A stretch of 64,000 nt of DNA from Monoplex corrugatus (Eukaryota; Mollusca; Gastropoda; Littorinimorpha; Ranellidae). Below are positions 42,656 to 52,936 of the stretch, one piece after another; within the stretch, counting starts at the first letter, position 1, and every line of letters starts with the position of its first letter. Location of the stretch: positions 49,475,250 through 49,539,249 of the forward strand of contig JAPXFY010000016.1 in assembly GCA_030674185.1 (NCBI GenBank). Reading direction: 5' to 3'. A program made the translations under genes and the position numbers. The notes below the pieces were generated by a model. That model saw only the letters and a program-made list of their open reading frames with translations, had not been told where the DNA came from and did no database searches.

Positions 42656-45535
42656 TGTGGTGTGTGTGTGTGTGTAGTGTGTGTATGTGTGTGTGTGTGT
42701 GTTTGGGTGTATTGATACCTCTGTTACACATCAGCATTCTGAAGTATCAGCCAAATGTACTGATTGTATCAACCTTGCCATGGTGGTGCGATATTAGGAG
42801 GGGGGGGGGGGGGTGTGTGTGTGCTTGATATGTGTGTTCATGTGTGATTATTCATGTATGTATGTGTGTGTGTGTGCGTGTGTCTGTCTGTCTGTGTGTT
42901 TGTGTGTGTGTGCATGCTTGCATATGTGTGTTTAGGTGTGCTTGTGTGCATATTCATGTGTGTGTGTGTAATTGAAAGAGAGAGACTGTGTGTAGGGCTA
43001 TGTGTGTGTTTATCTATGTGTGCACATACGTGTAGGGCTATGTGTGTGTTTATCTATGTGTGCACATACTTGCGTGTAGGGCTATGTGTGTGTTTATCTA
43101 TGTGTGCACATACTTGTGTGTATGTATGTGTTTTCTTAGATGTGTTTTTGCAAGGTGACTTTTGGTTGATAGTGTATGTGATTTTTACCGCATTAATTCA
43201 GACTGCATTTCAAGTCTAATCAGAAAGTAGAGATAATCAGAAAATGGAAGAGATATGAACCTTTGTTGATCTTGAGCTTGATAAGTTGTATATCACAGAA
43301 ATGGAAAATGATGTATCATCAGGTTAGGGCACTGGCCTGCTTGTGGAAGTAGTCAAGTGATAGTTCTGTTACTGCTTCTTCTTCAGGATGGTTTGACAAT
43401 TATTTTGTCTGTTATTGTTTTTATTATAATTTTTTTTCGTATTGTTTAGCACAGTTGTTAGTGATCTAAAATTCTCTGCTGGCAGTTTTGTTGCAGCGAT
43501 ATTTTCTATGGCATTATTGGTGAATGTCTTTGGTTGTACTTATCTGTTTTTCTGTCCACTGATTTGAAAAACAGGAATAGCAAATACAAGCCCCTTCAAT
43601 CTCCTTGTACATAAAAATAAGGCACAGGTGGCATTTTCGATCTTGAAATTTTGAAAGTTGAAGATATTGGAGCATTTTGGTCATGCAGCTGCTGTCTTTT
43701 GAGCTGTAATCATCAATCAAAAATTAGGTTGCCATATTTTGGATTCTTTCAAGATTATCACTGCCTTGTTGTACCCCATATTCAAGGATTAGTCTAGGTA
43801 TGCTATTCTTTTGGGAGCTTGTAGACAAGTGTTTTAGGTTACAGCATAGAAAACCTGGTGTTTATTCTGTTTGAGGTCATTCAAAATTTGTACACCAGGT
43901 TTCCTTTTTTCTTTGTCTTTTTTTTTTTCTCTAACATTCCAGTATTTCTTGGATGCATGTTTGTATATTGGCTTGTTCACATCGTGAGTTGGCTACTGAC
44001 ATGACTTACAGGATATTTAACATGCATGTTTAGTATATTGTGCATGCATATACTTATGAAGGGGATTTAGGCTCTAGCAGGTCTTTTGATCTGGGAGATC
44101 GGAAAAATACACACCTTTTGTTTGACCTGGGAGATAGGAAAAATACACACCTTTTGTTTACCTGGGAGATGGGAAAAAATATTCACCCTTTTCCCACCAG
44201 ACGAAGGTGTCTGGGTGGACCAAATGAAAGACCTTCTGATTGGAGGATCTGACTTGTGTTCACTTGACTATCATGGCTGTCCATCAAGATCTGGGTTGTT
44301 AGTGAAATGTTGAAGATTTGCGGTCATTTAATATATACAGTTTTTTTTGTTTTTGTTTTTTATTTAAGGTCTATCAGGAGGATTAAATGATCCTGGTAGT
44401 TGCATAGTTGTAAAGGACAGTCATCTCAAGTAGGCAGGCATAATTGATGTTGGGAGGTCATTTATGTGGCATAAGAAAAGAAGTGATCCTAGGGACAGAC
44501 CTGTTTGACCTTCCAGATTCGCCAGAATTATTCCTGAAATCAACCCTTTATTCCAGCATTCTGGGCTTAGAAAGAAAATCCCAGTCAGAACAAAAATGTA
44601 TATCTGAAGTCTATGCTATACATTGTAATTGTACAACATTCAGTTAAAAGACAAGCATGTCATACGTTTGCTGTCTGGTTCATCTTTTTTCACCATGAAT
44701 GCATCAGGTGGAATTCAGGTTTCTACCTCCAAGTGTGAAGCAGACTTCTCACTGAAAAATAAGATTCTACAGCAGGACAAGCATGATAGATGACTGCAGT
44801 GATAAACAGCTGTGTTTTTTAGCATCCCAGAAGGGCAAGCACTGGTCCAGAATTCAGTGTTTGAACTGGACGTCTGATGTTCCCGTGTATAAAAATAATT
44901 ATGTCAGCGCCATGTGAACTTCATGCAACACAAACAATTGGACTCTGTTAAAACATCATCTGTCAGTGAATCAAACCATCAGCTGCACCATACCATATTG
45001 CAATAAGATGACCTAACAGTAAACAAACTGTAGTCTTCATGATTAAATATTCATTAAAATTGGAAAGGTCATATATATGTTTTTTTTTCAGACTACACCA
45101 AAACTTAAAAACAGCACTGATCTTTAAAAACAGACATTTGAAAATCATATTTAACCCTTTGACTCCCGCACCCTGTCCACCAGCATACTGTATTGTCAAA
45201 GCAAAAACTTAATGCTTTGACTCCCTTACCCTATCCACTAGCTTCCTGCAGGAAGCTGGTAGATTGGTGAGGGAGTCAAAGGGTTAAATTTTTGCAGTTG
45301 GTGGATAGGGTGCAGGAATCAAAGGGTTATGATGCATTGTTATTGTACTTCTGTTCATTCACTGTGGAGTATACACTCATTTTTCTTTGACTGGTGTTTA
45401 TAAAATCATCAGTATTGTTTCCTATTGCCAAACTGTTCTTTTCATTTATCAAAATTTATATGTATGTGTGTGTGTATGTGTGCGTATGTGTATGTGTGTG
45501 CATATATGTGTATGTGTATTTGGATATGTATGTGG

Positions 45536-45586
<51 letters not shown>

Positions 45587-48500
45587 TAGTGTGTGTGTGT
45601 GTGTATTGTGTGTGTGTTCTATCAGAATTCAGCATTGTGTGTGTGTGTTCTATTAGAATTCAGCAAAGTCCTGTGAAGAGATGAAGCGGTTTGTAAAGGA
45701 AGCAAAGACAGAGGGCTGCACACTGTCCCGCCGATGTCACCTGTTTGCTGCCGCTCTTGCCCTCAGACAGGTATTTTCCGTACTGTATTTTAACATTTTA
45801 TATGTATTTACCGATTCATCTTTTTAATTTTTTTTTTTGGGGGGGGGGAGGGGGAGGGAGGTTCACAGCAGATTTACATTTTAAAGCTGTGGCTGCTTTC
45901 CCCTAGATTCCATTTTATCATCCCATTTAAAATGAGCCATTATTATTATTTTTACCATTATTAGTCTTTAAAGCCCAGCCAACTGCTCAGAACCATGTCA
46001 GGACTATAACCAATTTAGGCACAACACGCACATCTAAACACATCTATAAATTTGGAGAAAAAAGAAAACCTGGAAAAAAATAAATATACATATATCATAC
46101 AGATAATTCATGCAGATAATCTAAGGATATGCCCGTGGTGTTGCCCATTCTGCCAAATTTATCACCACAGGAAATTAGATACCAAATCTAGATAAATGAG
46201 TACCTGAAACTGCCATTTAGCAGCTAATGTTTCCTTGCATCTTAAAAGGCAATTAGTATATTTACCCAATTATCAATCTCAAATAGACAAAAAGTGTATA
46301 ACTATAAGGCTTTATAGAAAACATGATTCTTTTGATAGAGCCATAGGCTCAGGATCTGATGCCTTGAGTTCAGTCCCAGCCCACAACGTTAAACATTGGC
46401 CTGTTTGCTGCCCACCTTAATGTTTCCATCAGGTGGTGTCAGCTTAATATTTCAGAGGTCACCCTCCCTCTCTTTCTTTTCACTTCTCAGCTCAAAATTT
46501 TGCCAGCACACAAGGTTCACGTGGCAACTGTGTTGATAGTTTCTGTAGACTCCTTATCATGAAATGAAGTTTTTTATTTGTTTATATATTTGTATCTTAT
46601 CTGTTTTTTGGGTGTCTCATCATCGTCACCACATCAGTGGCCACAAGGTCTGAGACAGTTTTTCTCAGTGGTACATGAGAGTGGTGATAGTGATGCTGAT
46701 GCTGTAGAATTTCAATCTGGATTGAAACTACATGACTAGCATACATGTAAGAATGCTGATGATGATGCTATGGCATTCTGAGGTCAACTAAGTCCAAGAG
46801 ATACAGATATGTGTAATGCTAGTGAGGAAATTTGAGCAACATCCTTAATGATTCATCTGTGAAATAGATAAGACTCAGCTGTGTGGTCCAAGCCTTCTTA
46901 ATTAACCCATAGTATGCTCAGTTCTGGTTATGAAACAGTTGAGGCTAAAAGAAATCTCACAATGTTTTTGACACGACTGATGGAATCATGAACTCGCATC
47001 TTCCAAGTTGTGCATGGCAGATAACCTGTCTTTTTTTTCCCTATCCTGGTAGCACAGTGGATAGCGCACTGGACTTCTGATCCACAGATCGTGAGTTCAT
47101 ATCCCACTGGTGCTAAGTTTTATGTGAGTTGGTTAGCTCTTTTGATAGAGCCGTGGACTTGAGATCTGATATCTTGAGTTCACTCCCAGCCTGCGAAATT
47201 AAAATTGTCCTGTTCACTGCCTGTCTTAATGTTTCTCGTGGTGTCAGCTTACTGTTTCACAGGTTCTTATTCCTTCCTTCCCTATTTCAACACCTTGCCA
47301 ATGCACAGGATTTTGCACAATGCTCAGGTGTGGGTCACATGTAGTCCAACAAGACCTTGCCAGCACATAGGGTTTTTGTGCAGGTTGAGGGAGTCTTTCA
47401 GATACTTGATGGCACATTTGGGTAGAGGGCATATGGAGTTATCTGAGTGCTGTGAATCCCTCTTGAATGAACTCCAAACAAACTCCGAACCCAACAAAAA
47501 GTGTGAGTGTGAGAAACAGCCCATTTTCACAGTCAAAATGACACCCATAACAGCATGGTATAATGGCTGGGAAAAAGGTAATGTTCGGTAGATTGACAAG
47601 TGCTTCTTTTTTTTTTTCTTTTTTTTTTGCTTTATTTTATTTTGTTTTACTTGTTTTGTTTTTGATCACAGACTGATAATTGTATTACCTCGTTAGGTGG
47701 GTATTTTTTTCTTGCTTCTTTGTTTTTTGTGAACACATTCTTCAAATGAATTGTTGATGACTGAAATGCATTAATATTGCCAAAGTTGTTTGGAGATGTG
47801 AACTTTTTAAAATCTTGTGGTTGCAGGGAGATGCCTTATGTGCATTGAACATTGCACAGCCACTTGTCTCTTCAAATGAGGCCATATTCAAGAACATCAA
47901 GGTAAATATGTATAGTGTTGAGAGAGAGAGAGAGAGAGAGAGAGATGTAGACTAAAAAAAATTGTGTTTTGTAACAAAATATTTTCCATGTGAAATGTAC
48001 ATTGCTGTCCTTGCAAGGAGTGTATCAGTGGGGTATATTATGAATTGTTCTTGTGTGCTGTCATCCTACAAAACCATTTGGATTCCCAGCTCATTACACA
48101 TCAAACATTTCAGTGGAGCAAGAAGAACTCAGGCTGTTAGACAAGTGGACACACTCCAAGTTGACCACACTCTACCATGTTGTTGCACACTTTGCATCTT
48201 TGGGAGGCCTACATGCTGGTTATTTTCGTATTTTCATAAACCAGCCACTGACATGACTGACTGGATCTTTAACATGCATTTCTGTATGCATAAATACATG
48301 AAGGGGATTTAGACACTGGCACATATGCACACATGTCTACCTGAGAGATTGGAAATTTCCAGCCTTTGCCTACCAAATGCGCCCATGGAGATGCCAGGGG
48401 CTCTTTCAGTATAGGTAGTATCCCAGTCTTCTGGAAATTCTGTGCTAAAAATTTCTTTTCTGTCACCGTCTTTGTTTCTGCCTTGCTCCCTTTTCTTTGT

Positions 48501-51500
48501 GTCATCTGTTCCTATCATTTTTCTGTCTTACTGGCTGGCTCATTGGTTATCACCAGGAACCTAAGGTTGGTTTTTTTCAGTTTAGTCCTAGCCTGCAACA
48601 TAAAAATTGGCCTGTTCTGTGCCAGGTTTAATACTGCAATCATTCTGGCCCTTCTGCTTTTTGCATAGGCTAAAGGAATGCCAGATCACTGCCAGCAGAT
48701 TTTGGTGGAGCGATATGACACCATTTGAGCGTGATGACTTCCTCTTGAACAAATTCAAATTCAAATCTCAGATGGGCATAATAGTCAAAAGGGTAAATGT
48801 CTTGACTTCCAACTGGAAGGTACTAGATTTGCTCCACTCAATTAGTGAAGGGCAGAAATTTTTTCGATCACCCAGGTCAGCATGTATGCAGACCTGACAG
48901 TGCCTAAACCCCTTTTGTGTGTATCACATTCATCATCATCAGGTGCCCTGCCGCATGGCGTTGGCAATCGTGGACTTCCATCTGTCTCTATCTCTTGTTG
49001 CCCCAAGCATCTTCTCCACCCTTCTCATCTTCAGCCACTCTGCAAGTCCGTCTAGCATTTTCTCCCAGGGTCTACCTGGTGCTCTGTTTCCCTCCAGCTT
49101 TCCCATTGTGACCAGGTGCTCCAAATCCCCCTTCCTCATAAAATGGCCTGTGTGTATATGCATGCAAAATATAAGATATGCACATTAAAGATCCTATAAG
49201 CCATGTCAGTATCCTATGGTTTAAAACATAAAAACATCCAGTCAGCACACCCACCAAAGATGGAGTATGCAGACCGCAGCAGCATGCTGCCTGCAGTGTG
49301 GGCAAAACAACATGCATATACACACAATCGAAGAAAGTTGGAACTCGTGAAAAAGAAAAAAAATCAACTCCAATGATCGTGTTATCATTTTGCAGCTGAT
49401 GGCTCTAGCCCACCTGGGTCGTTTGGAAGAAGTGTTAACGAGCATGGAGGAAGGAGGAAGAGATGACAGTTCGCCAAACCTCCGTCATCGAGTTCTTTAC
49501 TCTGACACAGTGAGTACCTCAGGATTTTAGCACTGTTGTCTTCATTATTTGTGTTACTCTGACACAGTCTGTACTTGTGTATTTCAGTACTGTTGTCTTC
49601 ACTCTGATACAGTCTGTACTTGTACATTTCAGCACTGTTGTCTTCACTCTGATACAGTGAATACTTGTACATTTCAGCACTGTTTCCTTCACTCTGATGC
49701 AGTGTACTTGTACATTTCAGTACTGTCATCTTCACTCTGATACAGTGTACTTGTACATTTCAGTACTGTTGTCTTCACTCTGATACAGTGAGTATTTGTA
49801 CATTTCAGCACTGTTGTCTTCACTCTGATACAGTGAGTACTTGTACACTTCAGCACTGTTTCCTTCACTCTGATACAGTGTACTTGTACATTTCAGTACT
49901 GTTGTCTTCACTCTGATACAGTGTACTTGTACATTTCAGTACTGTTGTCTTCAGTCTGACACAGCATCTGTACATTTCAGCACTGTTCCCTTCACTCTGA
50001 TACAGTGTACTTGTACATTTCAGCACTGTTTCCTTCACTCTGATACAGTGTACTTGTACATTTCAGCACTGTTGTCTTCACTCTGATACAGTGTACTTGT
50101 ACATTTCAGCACTGTTTCCTTCACTCTGATACAGTGTACTTGTACATTTCAGCACTGTTTCCTTCACTCTGATACAGTGTACTTGTACATTTCAGCACTG
50201 TTTCCTTCACTCTGATACAGTGTACTTGTACATTTCAGCACTGTTGTCTTCACTCTGATACAGTGTACTTGTACATTTCAGCACTGTTGTCTTCACTCTG
50301 ATACAATGTACTTGTGCATTTCAGCACTGTTGTCTTCACTCTGATACAGTGTACTTGTACATTTCAGTACTGTTGTCTTCACTCTGATACAGTGATACTT
50401 GTACATTTCAGTACTGTTGTCTTCACTCTGATACAGTGTACTTGTACATTTCAGCACTGTTTCCTTCACTCTGATACAGTGTACTTGTACATTTCAGCAC
50501 TGTTGTCTTCACTCTGATACAGTGTACTTGTACATTTCAGCACTGTTGTCTTCACTCTGATTACAGTGTACTTGTACATTTCAGCACTGTTGTCTTCACT
50601 CTGATACAGTGTACTTGTACATTTCAGTACTGTTGTCTTTCACTTCTGATACAGTGTACTTTACATTTGTTACTGTTGTCTTCTTCTGTTTCATCTGATA
50701 CAGTGATACTTGTACATTTCAGTACTGTTGTCTTTCATTCTGATACAGTGATACTTGTACATTTCAGTACTGTTGTCTTCACTCTGATACAGTGTACTTG
50801 TACATTTCAGCACTGTTGTCTTCACTCTGATACAGTGTACTTGTACATTTCAGACTGTTGTCTTCACTCTGATACAGTGTACTTGTACATTTCAGTACTG
50901 TTGTCTTCACTCTGATACAGTGTACTTGTACATTTCAGTACTGTTGTCTTCACTCTGATACAGGTACTTGTACATTTCGCACTGTGTCTTCATCTGAACA
51001 GTACTGTACATTTAGCATGTTCTTCACTCTGATACAGTGTACTTGTACATTTCAGCATTGTCTTCACTCTGATACAGTGTACTTGTACATTTCAGTACTG
51101 TTGTCTTCACGTCTGATACAGTGTACTTGTACATTTCAGCTGTTTTCTTCACTCTGATACAGTGTACTTGTACATTTACAGTACTGTTTCTTCACTCTGA
51201 TACAGTGTACTTGTACATTTCAGTACTGTTGTCTTCACTCTGATACAGTGTACTTGTACATTTCAGCACTGTTGTCTTCACTCTGATACAGTGTACTTGT
51301 ACATTTCAGACTGTTGTCTTCACTCTGATACAGTGTACTTGTACATTTCAGCACTGTTGTCTTCACTCTGATACAGTGTACTTGTACATTTCAGTCACTG
51401 TTGTCTTCACTCTGATACAGTGTACTTGTACATTTCAGCACTGTTGTCTTCACTCTGATACAGTGTACTTGTACATTTCAGCACTGTTGTCTTCACTCTG

Positions 51501-52824
51501 ATACAGTGTACTTGTACATTTCAGCACTGTTGTCTTCACTCTGATACAGTGTACTTGTACATTTCAGTACTGTTGCCTTCACTCTGACACAGTGAGTACT
51601 TGTACATTTCAGTACTGTTGTCTTCACTCTGATACAGTGTACTTGTACATTTCAGTACTGTTGTCTTCACTCTGATACAGTGTACTTGTACATTTCAGTA
51701 CTGTTGTCTTCAGTCTGACATAGTGTCTGTACATTTCAGCATTGTTTCCTTCATTCTGATACAGTAATTGTACATTTCAGCACTGTTTCCTTCACTCTGA
51801 TACAGTGTACTTGTACATTTCAGTGCAGTTGTCTTTTATTCTGACACATTGAGTACTTGTACATTTCAGCACTGTTGTCTTCACTCTGATACAGTGTTGT
51901 ACATTTCAGCACTGTTGTCTTCACTCTGATACAGTGTACTTGTACATTTCAGCACTGTTGTCTTCACTCTGACACAGCGAGTACTTGTGCATTTCAGCAC
52001 TGTTGTCTTTTATTCTGACACAGTGAGTACTTGTACATTTCAGCACTGTTGTCTTTTTATTCTGACACAGTGAGTACTTGTGCATTTCAGCACTGTTGTC
52101 TTTTATTCTGACACAGTGAGTACTTGTACATTTCAGCACTGTTATTTTCACTGATGCAGTGAGTACATGTCCATTTCAGTACTGTTCTCTTTTATTCTGA
52201 CACAGCGAGTACTTGTACATTTCATCAGTTATTTTCTCTCTGATACAGTGAGTAGGCCTACTTGTACATTTCAGCACTGCCACACCCAATATGTTAAAAA
52301 GCTAATTGTTAAAAGAAAAAAAGAAGAGTTTTATTCATTAATAGCTGCTTATCTTTTTTGCTGTTAATAAATCATCATCCTTATAAGTCACTCCAGATAT
52401 TACTTTCTTGGGCCAGGATGTGAATGTTTATGTTACATCTACTTCCTCCCCTCACCACACAAGTAATTATGATATCCCCTGAACGTGAGAGCATACTGTT
52501 ACGAGATAAGGTACCAGTCTAATCAGACAAAACATTTATGCTGAAATCTAACCCTGCCAATATTAAGGAGTGAGATGATATAATAATTTGATGATTAAGG
52601 GATGTGTCTAATGTTACTGAAATGAAAACGCTAGAAAGACGTATGGAATCGTAGCTCACATGATAAGACTTGTAGGTCAGTGCGCACACTTGTGCTTGGA
52701 GTTTAAAATTCCCAATTGTTACTGCCTTCTTTTACCACAATTTCTTTTACGTTCTCCTCCTTTATATGTGTGACATGACCATGTGTGTGTGTGTGTTTAT
52801 ATATGTACATACATATATATACAT

Positions 52825-52856
<32 letters not shown>

Positions 52857-52864
52857 TGTGTATG

Positions 52865-52936
<72 letters not shown>

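Noticed and set aside
47040..47112. Functional tRNA-Arg (TCT) gene
   Set aside because: The anticodon arm is good, but the acceptor arms do not pair and the T-stem and T-loop are altered. A pseudo-tRNA or SINE head is more likely.
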